Origin: Ferruginibacter sp.
GTDB taxonomy: Bacteria; Bacteroidota; Bacteroidia; Chitinophagales; Chitinophagaceae
Assembly: GCA_013141435.1 (NCBI GenBank)
Contig: JABFQZ010000001.1
Coordinates: forward strand, 186,001 to 250,000
Reading direction: 5' to 3'
Length of the DNA: 64,000 bases
Shown: positions 53,326 to 61,374 of the stretch, piece by piece
Layout: every line of letters starts with the position of its first letter
How positions within the stretch are numbered: the first letter of the stretch is position 1
Program-made: the position numbers and the translations under genes
The notes under the pieces: generated by a model
The model's database searches: none
The model's input: only the letters and a program-made list of their open reading frames with translations
What the model was told of the DNA's origin: nothing

Positions 53326-54032
53326 ACTTTAGGTAGCTTTAATACTTGAATAATGGCTTTAGAAATTTTATCTACACCAGCTTCTTTCTTTAATGTTTCA
53401 ACCGTTTTATGAAATACAATATTACCCTCTTGCATAAACATAACTTGGCTTACCAAATCGTCTAATTCGCTAAGTAAATGCGATGTAATTAAAACCAACT
53501 TTCCTTTAGCTTTTTCAGCTATTATTTTTTCTTTTAAAATCTCGGAAGCTAAAGGGTCCAAACCTGCAGTAGGCTCGTCTAATATTAATACATCTGGATT
53601 AAATAAAAACGCCAATACAGCACTTACTTTTTGCGTAGTGCCACCACTTAAAGTACTCATGCGTTTTTGCAATATTTTATCTATTTCAAATTGTTGGTAC
53701 AAAGATTCATCTAATAATGTAGCATTATTTCTTATGCCTTTTACCATACTAATAATTTGGCCAATAGTCATGTTTTCGGGGTACTTACCTATTTGCGGCA
53801 TATAGCCAATATGCTTTCGGTAATTAATATCTTTTTTTATAGATTTTTGGTTAAAAAATATTTCCCCACTATTAGGTAATACCATACCCAAAATACTTTT
53901 TATTAATGTCGTTTTACCACAACCATTTGGGCCAATAAGGGCAATACATTCGCCTTTATTAAATTGTAAATTAATATTTTTTAGCACTTCTAATTTGCCA
54001 AATCTTTTACAAATATTTTTTGCTTCTATCAT
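53322..54032 (-). CDS. nosF: NosF-type ABC transporter ATPase
   Basis: A 236-residue ABC ATPase: Walker A GPNGCGKTTLIKSILG, signature LSGGTTQKV, Walker B VLILDEPTAGLD, switch His in LITSHLLSELDDL. The stop overlaps nosY and the start overlaps nosD by 4 bases each, showing tight coupling of nosDFY. Confidence 0.93.
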   Translation of the reverse strand: MIEAKNICKRFGKLEVLKNINLQFNKGECIALIGPNGCGKTTLIKSILGMVLPNSGEIFFNQKSIKKDINYRKHIGYMPQIGKYPENMTIGQIISMVKGIRNNATLLDESLYQQFEIDKILQKRMSTLSGGTTQKVSAVLAFLFNPDVLILDEPTAGLDPLASEILKEKIIAEKAKGKLVLITSHLLSELDDLVSQVMFMQEGNIVFHKTVETLKKEAGVDKISKAIIQVLKLPKV

Positions 54033-55282
54033 AATCTTATAGATTGCATTAAAGGTTTTAAATCTACAAAATTATCGGGTGTGAGGCTTGGTATTAATTT
54101 TTCGGACTTGTCTAAAAGAGACACCATAAAACTACGGTATAATAACATGGCAGGCGGATTGTTTTCTACAATTACCGAGTATAAACTAAGTGGATGGTAT
54201 GGTACATCGCCAATTTTATCTTTGTTTAAATCGTAACCTTCATATTTATCCCAAAAGTTTTGATTAAATGTATTTAATGTTAATGTGCCATTGGTACTTA
54301 CATCAAATGTGTTGCCAATAAAATTATTATGGTCTATAACATTATCCATACAATTGGCTTGTATTTTCATTCCCCAACCATTAGCTTTAAAAACATTTTT
54401 TTCAATTAAAAAACGATTTGTACCGTCCATAAATATTGCTGATGTATTTTTGGTAAATGTGTTGCCTTGCATATAACAATCCGATATTTCTTTTAGCAAA
54501 ATACCGTAAGCTGCATCTCCCCAGTTTTCGGCAAAAGTATTATTCATCATTATTATTTTTTTAGAAAACATTACGGCCACACCAGCACCATTGTTTTTAA
54601 AATAGTTTGTAAAGTAAGCATTATCGTTGCTAAACATAAAGTGCAGGCCATATCGTATATTTTTAAACGAAATATTGCGCCAAATAACCGAATGAGTTAC
54701 AAATTCAAAATAAATACCATCTCTATTGCCCGATAGATTATTGCCTATTATTTGTAAGCTGTCGCTTTTCCAACAATGTATGCCATTACCTATTTCTTGC
54801 TCTTCTTTGCCAAAGGCTTCAACAATATTATTTTTTATTAAAATGTTTTTGCAATATTGTATATATATACCAAAAAAGTTGTCGTATAAATAATTGTCCA
54901 ATATATTTATATCATGACTATTGTAGAGCTTTATACCACCTGGGTCGTCTAAAGTTGCAAAGCTAGAATGTTGAATTTTGAAACCTTTTATAGTTACAAA
55001 ATTTGCCTTTACGGAAAGTACTTCGTATCGTTTATCGCCATCTAATATGGGCATATTTTCGCCAATAAAATATATAGATTTATTGATGAGTATATTACCT
55101 TCTTTATATAATCCTTGTTGCACTATAATTGTATCGCCATTGGTAGCAAATGCAATTGCTGCCTTAATGGTGGCAAATTGTGTTTGTTTGCCGACAACAA
55201 TAGTTTTAGCAAATATTACATTAGATAATAATAAAAATGATATGTAAACACAAATTTTTTGCATGATAGAAATATACTGCAT
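54029..55282 (-). CDS. nosD: NosD periplasmic copper-assembly protein
   Basis: A 417-residue secreted right-handed beta-helix (CASH domain) protein. Signal peptide near the N-terminus; a second ATG (55264, MQKICVYIS) is an equally good start. Repeats such as NILDNYLYDNFFGIYIQYCK, NGIHCWKSD, GIYFEFVTHS and GLHFMFSNDNAYF fill residues 90-330. Needed with NosF and NosY for maturation of the CuZ site of NosZ. Confidence 0.93.
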   Translation of the reverse strand: MQYISIMQKICVYISFLLLSNVIFAKTIVVGKQTQFATIKAAIAFATNGDTIIVQQGLYKEGNILINKSIYFIGENMPILDGDKRYEVLSVKANFVTIKGFKIQHSSFATLDDPGGIKLYNSHDINILDNYLYDNFFGIYIQYCKNILIKNNIVEAFGKEEQEIGNGIHCWKSDSLQIIGNNLSGNRDGIYFEFVTHSVIWRNISFKNIRYGLHFMFSNDNAYFTNYFKNNGAGVAVMFSKKIIMMNNTFAENWGDAAYGILLKEISDCYMQGNTFTKNTSAIFMDGTNRFLIEKNVFKANGWGMKIQANCMDNVIDHNNFIGNTFDVSTNGTLTLNTFNQNFWDKYEGYDLNKDKIGDVPYHPLSLYSVIVENNPPAMLLYRSFMVSLLDKSEKLIPSLTPDNFVDLKPLMQSIRL

Positions 55283-55310
55283 GGTTCTAAAACAATTTTT
55301 ATATGTTGCT

Positions 55311-56330
55311 TTAATTTTTAAAAATATCTGCCCATGTTAATACTACAGTATTATTTTTATTTGCAAATGCAGTAGCTTCCTCTTTGGTATTAAATGCTGC
55401 AGTATTACCTCCCATAGGACTTTTTATTTCATCGCTTTTTACATAAAATGCTTTAGTAGCATCTATTAAAATATTGGCTAGCATGTAATCATTTACGAAG
55501 TATTTTTTTACTATAACTTTTGTATTTTCTTTGTTATAGTTTAACATACATTTTATGTCGTCGAATTTATAAGCTCTGCTTTTTTGTGTTATTATTTCTG
55601 CTGCCAATCTATTGTTTGCAATTGTCATGGTACAATAATCGCATTTATCTTTGTGCAATAGTATTGGCTGAGCTTCGGTGTTACTGCAACTGGTAAAGGC
55701 GCTTGCTGCTATAAAAAATATAGTAGCAGCTAGTGCAGTTTTTTTCTTAAATATTTTTGTTAATAATTTTGTTTCTATTAAAACGGCTGCAAGTAATAAT
55801 ACGCCACCTATTATCATTAACCATCCGCCCATATCGGGTACAGAAAATGCTCCAAAATTTAGTAGTTGCTTATAACCTATAAGTGGTGGTTGGTAACTCA
55901 TACCAGGCACTATAATTGCTGCTGTAGGGTCTAAATTGTGGCCATAGTTATACTCCCAACGCCAAAAATCGACCATGGCTACAATACCAAAAATTACAAA
56001 TACCCAAAACGAAAAAAATAGCAATTTTTTTTTGCCAATTATGGCTGTTACTAACATAAGTAATGCAAAGAATCCGAGTAAATATTGTAATATAGAAAAC
56101 TCTATAAAATTTTCGGCATGTAAGGTTTGCATACCAATATAATGGTTTAGGCCATTTATAATATCTACTTGTCCGCCCAATTTATTGGCAAAAATTTGCA
56201 GCATCAGTCCTTCGGGGTATTGTGGTGCTGCTAACTCTATACGCCATAGTGGTACAAAAATTGTAATTGCTAATAAAATTGCCGATACAAATACTAAAAC
56301 TTTTGATAAAATATTTATTTTATTTTTCAT
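55311..56330 (-). CDS. nosL: NosL fused to an N-terminal multi-spanning membrane domain
   Basis: A 339-residue fusion. Residues about 1-200 contain four or five helices with an extracytoplasmic loop; a second lipoprotein-like segment (ASAFTSCSN, about residue 216) leads into a NosL domain with the copper ligand motif KCDYCTMTIANNRLA and YKFDDIKCML. NosL delivers Cu(I) to NosZ. In proteobacteria it is a free lipoprotein; the fused form keeps it membrane-anchored. First gene of the nosL-D-F-Y unit. Confidence 0.88.
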   Translation of the reverse strand: MKNKINILSKVLVFVSAILLAITIFVPLWRIELAAPQYPEGLMLQIFANKLGGQVDIINGLNHYIGMQTLHAENFIEFSILQYLLGFFALLMLVTAIIGKKKLLFFSFWVFVIFGIVAMVDFWRWEYNYGHNLDPTAAIIVPGMSYQPPLIGYKQLLNFGAFSVPDMGGWLMIIGGVLLLAAVLIETKLLTKIFKKKTALAATIFFIAASAFTSCSNTEAQPILLHKDKCDYCTMTIANNRLAAEIITQKSRAYKFDDIKCMLNYNKENTKVIVKKYFVNDYMLANILIDATKAFYVKSDEIKSPMGGNTAAFNTKEEATAFANKNNTVVLTWADIFKN

Positions 56331-56462
56331 TTTCTTCTTTTTTATTTGTGTTTTTTTGCCACATATTATATGCTACTAATCAGTTTTTTTTGCATCAACT
56401 TTTATATTGTTTTTTATTTTTTATTGCCTTTGTTAGCAATAAAAAAAGCTTATTTTTTTGTA

Positions 56463-56560
56463 TGTTGATTAAAAAACTGTTGCTTAGCCTAGCCCTGATA
56501 GGAGCGGAAATATTTTTTTTGTTGCCTTTTGGCAAAAAAAATATTGTAGTGTATAGCAGG
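56463..56560 (-). repeat. dispersed hairpin element, copy C (reverse orientation)
   Basis: Reads TGTTGATTAAA, about 20 bases, then GATAGGAGCGGAAATA, a hairpin around TTGCCTTTTGGCAA, then ATTGTAGTGTATAGC. It is the reverse complement of the layout at 16128-16232 and 2395-2497. Confidence 0.72.
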
Positions 56561-56615
56561 AAACTACTGTAGAAAAAATTGCTAATGCCGCTGCTTCTAT
56601 ATTTTAAATTTTATT

Positions 56616-56654
56616 AAAAAGGAGCAGTTAGTAAAAAAAATAACTGCTCCTTTT
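56616..56654 (-). terminator. intrinsic terminator of nosZ
   Basis: Perfect 14-bp stem AAAAGGAGCAGTTA / TAACTGCTCCTTTT with a 10-base loop, 21 bases after the nosZ stop. It splits the nos locus into two transcription units or attenuates the second. Confidence 0.88.
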
Positions 56655-56674
56655 GGTTTTATATTTTCCTGTTT

Positions 56675-58654
56675 TTATTTTATTTCAGGTACAGGTTTTC
56701 CTAGGCTAAAGGTAATAGGTACGCTGCTTCCAGCAGGCGATACACGTACGTATCCTTGCATTTCTTGATGCAATGCGCTGCAAAAATCGGTACAATACAT
56801 TGGGAACATTCCTACTCTATCTGGTACCCATTTTAGGGTGCAAGTTTCGCCGGGCATTATTAAAAGCTCCGCATTGTTGGCTCCTTTTATGGCAAAGCCA
56901 TGTGGTACATCCCAGTCTTGCTCTAGGTTGGTTACATGAAAATAAACTTCGTCGCCAAGTTTTATACCTTCTATATTATCGGGTGCAAAATGGCTGCGTA
57001 TAGATGTCATATAAACATGTACTTTATTTCCTTCACGTACCACTTTGGCTTCGGCTTCGCCATTGGTTTTGTAGGGGTGTATATTATCGGCAATTTTGTA
57101 TATTTTTAATTGCCCATTGTTTCGTATTAAATCGGCTGGTGCGGCTTGTGCATAGTGTGGCTCTCCTATGGTTGGAAAATCTAAAATCATTTGCATTTTA
57201 TCGCCACTTATATCAAATAATTGTGCACTTTGTGTAAGCTCTGGTCCTGTTGGCAGGTATCTATCTTTTGTAATTTTGTTGTAGGCTATTAAATATTTGC
57301 CCCAAGGTTTTACGGTATTACCACCCGGAATACATAAATGACCAACTGAGTAAAATGTAGGAGCTCTATCAAGCACTTTTAAATCTTTTATATTCCATTT
57401 TACAATTTCAGACGATACAAAAAATGATGTGTATGCGTTGCCTTTGCCATCGAACTCAGTATGTAAAGGGCCAAGGCCAGGTTTTTTTACTTCGCCATAC
57501 AATGCAGCTTCGTATTTTATTACAGGTATGCCTTCATAATCGCCGTCGAATGTTTTATCTGTTATGGCTTTTTGCAATTTGTCGTAACTAAATACTGGTA
57601 TTAAAGCTGCTAGTTTTCCGCTACCTACAATGTACTCGCCAGTTGGGTCTACATCGCAACCATGTGGCGATTTTGGGCAAGGTATAAAATAACAAATGTC
57701 TTTAAAATCTTTTATGTCTAAAACCAATACTTCGTTTTCTATTTTAGATGTGGCAGTTTGTGTAGCTTCATTAAACACATTGTGAGCATACTTTACAGCG
57801 GTTTTAGTGCCTTTGCCTGCTTTAATGTACTCTTCGGCTTTTTTCCAGTTTACAGCCATAATGAAATCTTTATCTTTTTGGCTTGCGTTTACTTCTAGTA
57901 ATGTGCTTGCTTGCTCGGTATTATAACAACTAAAGAAAAACCAGCCATGCGATTTGCCTTTGCCTGCTCTTGCCAAATCAAAATTTACTCCAGGTGTACG
58001 TAATTGAAATGCAATTTTCATTTCGCCAGTTTCGGGAGCTATGCTCACAAAGCTTAAATGCCCTTTAAAATTCTTTTTGTATGAATTAATGGGCACATCA
58101 CCGTTATCTGCATCGCTGGGTACGCTAAACCTTGTGCCTGCTACAATATACTCAGAGTTTTCGGTGCCAAAAGGCGAGCTATGGTTGCCACCGCTATTGG
58201 GTAATTCTATAATTTCGGCAGTACGAAAAGTTTTTAAATCTATACGTGCCAATCGGGGAGTATTGTTTGCATTTGCAAAAGCCCATTTGCCATTTTGCTC
58301 TCCTTTTGTTTGAGATAATTCTATGTGATGCAAATCGTCCCATGGTACAAAACCATGCGAAGTATTTAGCATTGGTTTTGTTTCTTCATTGTACCCCCAA
58401 CCTTTTTCGGGATCAACAGAAAATACAGGTATGTATCTAAATAAACGACCACTTGGCAAACCATACACACTCATTTGCCCACTAAAACCACCCGATACAA
58501 AATTGTAAAACTCATCGTATTTGCCAGGTGCTACGTATGCTTTTGTAGCATCACCACTTGAGGCTGTTGCAGTATTTTTTGGTTTGCAGCCATTAATACC
58601 TAATGTTATTGCAATTGCTGTAAAGCAAAGAGCAATGTTTTTTATTCGGTTCAT
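56675..58654 (-). CDS. nosZ: nitrous-oxide reductase (clade II type)
   Basis: A 659-residue copper enzyme reducing N2O to N2 in the periplasm. The signal peptide has no twin arginine and ends in INGC (Cys23), so export is by Sec and it is probably a lipoprotein, as in clade II (atypical) NosZ. The seven-bladed propeller with CuZ ligands is visible (DDLHHIELSQ, SPHGCDVDPTGEY, GPLHTEFDGKG, EPHYAQ). The C-terminal cupredoxin has the CuA set CTDFCSALHQEM (Cys621, Cys625, His629, Met632). It follows a cytochrome c gene by 17 bases. Confidence 0.97.
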   Translation of the reverse strand: MNRIKNIALCFTAIAITLGINGCKPKNTATASSGDATKAYVAPGKYDEFYNFVSGGFSGQMSVYGLPSGRLFRYIPVFSVDPEKGWGYNEETKPMLNTSHGFVPWDDLHHIELSQTKGEQNGKWAFANANNTPRLARIDLKTFRTAEIIELPNSGGNHSSPFGTENSEYIVAGTRFSVPSDADNGDVPINSYKKNFKGHLSFVSIAPETGEMKIAFQLRTPGVNFDLARAGKGKSHGWFFFSCYNTEQASTLLEVNASQKDKDFIMAVNWKKAEEYIKAGKGTKTAVKYAHNVFNEATQTATSKIENEVLVLDIKDFKDICYFIPCPKSPHGCDVDPTGEYIVGSGKLAALIPVFSYDKLQKAITDKTFDGDYEGIPVIKYEAALYGEVKKPGLGPLHTEFDGKGNAYTSFFVSSEIVKWNIKDLKVLDRAPTFYSVGHLCIPGGNTVKPWGKYLIAYNKITKDRYLPTGPELTQSAQLFDISGDKMQMILDFPTIGEPHYAQAAPADLIRNNGQLKIYKIADNIHPYKTNGEAEAKVVREGNKVHVYMTSIRSHFAPDNIEGIKLGDEVYFHVTNLEQDWDVPHGFAIKGANNAELLIMPGETCTLKWVPDRVGMFPMYCTDFCSALHQEMQGYVRVSPAGSSVPITFSLGKPVPEIK

Positions 58655-58671
58655 TTTTTATGTTTTTTAGG

Positions 58672-59142
58672 TTATTTAACTCCATCGTTTTTACGCATAA
58701 ACTCTACTATATTTCTAGCATCTTCATCTACTAAGCTTTGGTTTGGCATACGCACCAAACATATTTCTAATTGTGCCTGCACTTCGGGGTCTTTATTTAT
58801 CATTGGATCGGGGTTGGTAATAAAATTCATAATCCAATGTGGGGTTCTTCTTGTTGTAACACCTTTCCAACCTGGGCCAACTAGTTTTTCATCTGTAAGT
58901 TTGTGGCAAGATGTACATTTTGTACCAGATATTGATTCACCTTTTGTAGCCATTGCTGCATCTAATGCACCTATTTTTACATTGCTTTCATCAAACTTTC
59001 CTTCACCTCTTTTGGGGTCGTAAGTGGTTGGTTGTTCAACCATGCTTTTTGGCGTTTCTCCAGTTGTGTTTTCAGATGATGAGTTACCACCACACGAAAC
59101 CACAAAAGCAACAATTACACTTAGTACAAAAATCTTCTTCAT
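58672..59142 (-). CDS. cytochrome c lipoprotein (likely NosZ electron donor)
   Basis: A 156-residue lipoprotein: lipobox ending VVSC (Cys17), Ser/Thr/Pro linker, and one heme c site CTSCH (residues 76-80) with VRMPNQSL offering the axial Met. TKGESISGTKC and the C-terminal EFMRKNDGVK fit class I cytochromes. The position directly before nosZ makes it the probable electron donor. Confidence 0.9.
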   Translation of the reverse strand: MKKIFVLSVIVAFVVSCGGNSSSENTTGETPKSMVEQPTTYDPKRGEGKFDESNVKIGALDAAMATKGESISGTKCTSCHKLTDEKLVGPGWKGVTTRRTPHWIMNFITNPDPMINKDPEVQAQLEICLVRMPNQSLVDEDARNIVEFMRKNDGVK

Positions 59143-59297
59143 AAATAAAATATTTGAGTTAGTAAATTTTAATATGCAAGATTAAGCCTGTTGCTGATTA
59201 AGTTTTATGCGTAGAGTCATATTTTAAACATTCATTTTATGTGTTATTAAAATGAAATTGTAATCTTAGTATAAAATTTGAAATTGCGGTTAAAAAT

Positions 59298-59311
59298 ATG
59301 AGCAATATCAT
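59298..59311. promoter_or_regulatory. FNR-like box 1 in the nosZ-fnr intergenic region
   Basis: ATGAGCAATATCAT (ATGAG-N4-ATCAT), one mismatch to the palindrome. It lies between divergent cytochrome c-nosZ and fnr. Confidence 0.5.
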
Positions 59312-59319
59312 GTTATGTA

Positions 59320-59333
59320 TTGATGATAATCAT
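59320..59333. promoter_or_regulatory. FNR-like box 2 upstream of the Crp/Fnr gene
   Basis: TTGATGATAATCAT: 9 of 10 defined bases match TTGAT-N4-ATCAA. Its left edge is 70 bases before the fnr ATG, compatible with a site at -41.5. Confidence 0.6.
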
Positions 59334-59389
59334 ATAAAAAGAGTTGTCAAAAAAATATTTTTATTTTTTTAAGGCAAACATTTTTAGTT

Positions 59390-60004
59390 ATGATAGATAT
59401 TGATTTGTTACTAGCTTTTGGAGCTACTTACAGAAAAGCATCGGTAGGGGAGATTATTTTTTTTGAAGGCAATGAGTGTAACTTTTATTACCAATTAGTT
59501 TCTGGTAAAGTTAGATGGGTAAATGTAGATGATAATGGAAAAGAATGTATTCATTTTATTGTAAACGAAGGAGAATCATTTGGAGAATTGCCACTATTTG
59601 ATAATGAACCTTATGCCGCTACAGCAATAGCTGATAAAGATAGTGTTATAATTAGATTACATAAAAATACTTTTTTGACCTTGCTAAAAGAAAATGAAGT
59701 TTTGGTTTTTGCATTTGCTAAACTGTTGGCAAAAAGAGTTAGACAAAAACTTACTATAATAAAATCGTTGGCCACACACTGCCCCGAAAATGTTATAGCT
59801 ACTTTATTAAATAATTTGAAAGCAGAAAATAAAAACTTTTGTACAAAATGTAACCAGCTTAAACTAACAAGGCAAGAAATAGCCGATATGACTGGCTTGC
59901 GAGTAGAAACTGTTATACGTACTATGCGAAATATGCATCAAAAAGGAGAACTTGTAATAGCAAAAGGAAAAGTATTTTGCAATAGTATGATTGAGGTCAT
60001 ATAA
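59390..60004 (+). CDS. Crp/Fnr family regulator
   Basis: A 204-residue regulator with an N-terminal cyclic-nucleotide-binding-like beta barrel (GEIIFFEGNECNFYYQLVSG, ESFGELPLFDNEPYAATA) and a C-terminal HTH with LTRQEIADMTGLRVETVIRT. The set of N-terminal cysteines of E. coli Fnr is not present; an odd CxxC (FCTKC) stands just before the HTH. Likely an NO/low-oxygen sensor of the DNR/NnrR kind, controlling the neighbouring nos and cco genes. Confidence 0.9.
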   Translation: MIDIDLLLAFGATYRKASVGEIIFFEGNECNFYYQLVSGKVRWVNVDDNGKECIHFIVNEGESFGELPLFDNEPYAATAIADKDSVIIRLHKNTFLTLLKENEVLVFAFAKLLAKRVRQKLTIIKSLATHCPENVIATLLNNLKAENKNFCTKCNQLKLTRQEIADMTGLRVETVIRTMRNMHQKGELVIAKGKVFCNSMIEVI

Positions 60005-60041
60005 ATAATTTTAGTGTTGCCTTTATTTTGAAAATAAACGA

Positions 60042-61262
60042 ATGGATATTTATTATAAAAAATGGTTGCAAATTTCTTTTTTAAATTTATTTATTGTAGC
60101 TGTGTTAGGTTTTTTATTACGTTATAAAATAGCTTTTTATCTGCCTTTTATTGATCAAAAAAATGTACTGCATAGCCATTCGCATTTTGCTTTTGCAGGT
60201 TGGATTACGCAAACATTTATGGTTTTACTAATAAACAATTTGACTACCTCTGAAGTAAATAATGTTAGTAAAAGATACAATTGGTTGCTTTATGCCAATT
60301 GTATTACAGCATTTGGTATGCTTATTACTTTTTTTGCTAATGGATACAATTTATTTTCAAATATTTTTTCTGCACTTTCTATTTTTGTATCATTTTATTT
60401 TGCCTTACTATATTGGAAAGATTTAAATACCGAGCCACAAAAGAAAGTAAGCCATTTATGGATAAAAGCTTCATTAGTTTTTTCTGTAATTTCGTCTATT
60501 GGTGTATTTGGTTTAGTATATATGATGGTTAATAAAGTAATGATTCAAAATTGGCAGTTAGCATCGGTTTATTTCTATTTACATTTTCAATACAATGGTT
60601 GGTTTTTATTTGCAGGGTTAGGTTTGCTTGTAGCAAAATTAGAAATGGAAAAAAATAATATCATTAATTTAAAAAGAACATATTATCTATTTGTAGCTGC
60701 TTGTGTACCTGCATATTTACTATCGGTATTGTGGGTAAAACTGCCAATATTTATTCACTTAATTGTAGTAATAGCTGTTATTGCACAATTAATAGGCTGG
60801 GCAATATTAATAAAAGTTATTAAGCAAAATATAGCTTTTGTACAACATCATTTTACAAAATTTGGCAGCAATTTACTATTATTGTCTGCTATTGCTTTTA
60901 CGATAAAATTAGTTTTGCAATTTGGTTCTGTTCATCCGGCTTTAAGCCAATTATCGTATGGGTTTAGACCTATTATTATTGGATATTTACATTTGGTATT
61001 ATTGGCAATTACAAGTATTTTTCTTATTGGATATATTGTTTCTTTTAACTTAATTAGAGTAACTAAATATTTAAAAATTGGTATTGTCATTTTTGTAGTT
61101 GGTGTTATTGCCAACGAAATTTTATTGATGGTACAAGGTGTAGCCGCTTTATCGTATCATGTAGTACCACATATCGATATTTTGCTTTTAGGAGCTGCCT
61201 TTATGCTGTTTGTTGGAATTTTTGTTATATTTCTAAATACTATATTTAATACTGTAAAATAG
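60042..61262 (+). CDS. heme-copper-oxidase-like multi-spanning membrane protein
   Basis: A 406-residue protein with about 12 helices. Histidine motifs recall subunit I of heme-copper oxidases: HSHSHFAFAGW (helix 2), HFQYNGWFLFAGLGL (helix 6 region), VHPALSQ...YGFRPIIIGYLHL near helix 10 and YHVVPHIDI near the end. It is shorter than NorB or CcoN, and not all six canonical His can be assigned, so catalysis is uncertain. It may be a NO-related or assembly protein. It starts 37 bases after fnr and precedes ccoI. Confidence 0.65.
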   Translation: MDIYYKKWLQISFLNLFIVAVLGFLLRYKIAFYLPFIDQKNVLHSHSHFAFAGWITQTFMVLLINNLTTSEVNNVSKRYNWLLYANCITAFGMLITFFANGYNLFSNIFSALSIFVSFYFALLYWKDLNTEPQKKVSHLWIKASLVFSVISSIGVFGLVYMMVNKVMIQNWQLASVYFYLHFQYNGWFLFAGLGLLVAKLEMEKNNIINLKRTYYLFVAACVPAYLLSVLWVKLPIFIHLIVVIAVIAQLIGWAILIKVIKQNIAFVQHHFTKFGSNLLLLSAIAFTIKLVLQFGSVHPALSQLSYGFRPIIIGYLHLVLLAITSIFLIGYIVSFNLIRVTKYLKIGIVIFVVGVIANEILLMVQGVAALSYHVVPHIDILLLGAAFMLFVGIFVIFLNTIFNTVK

Positions 61263-61288
61263 AATTTGTGTTTTTAAACAAAATGAGT

Positions 61289-61302
61289 ATGACGAAAATC
61301 AT
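61289..61302. promoter_or_regulatory. FNR-like box upstream of ccoI
   Basis: ATGACGAAAATCAT (ATGAC-N4-ATCAT), 86 bases before the proposed ccoI start at 61375. Confidence 0.55.
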
Positions 61303-61374
61303 ACTTATTAGTGATTTTGATTAGTTTTTATTATTTGGTAGATTTTATTTTGCACACTCAATAAAAGTTTACTC

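Larger units (their letters stand above)
56331..56674. other. 344-bp spacer between nosZ and the nosL fusion
   Basis: No gene is visible. It carries copy C of the hairpin element (56463-56560) and the nosZ terminator (56616-56654). A promoter for nosL onward should lie here but no clear box is seen. Confidence 0.6.
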
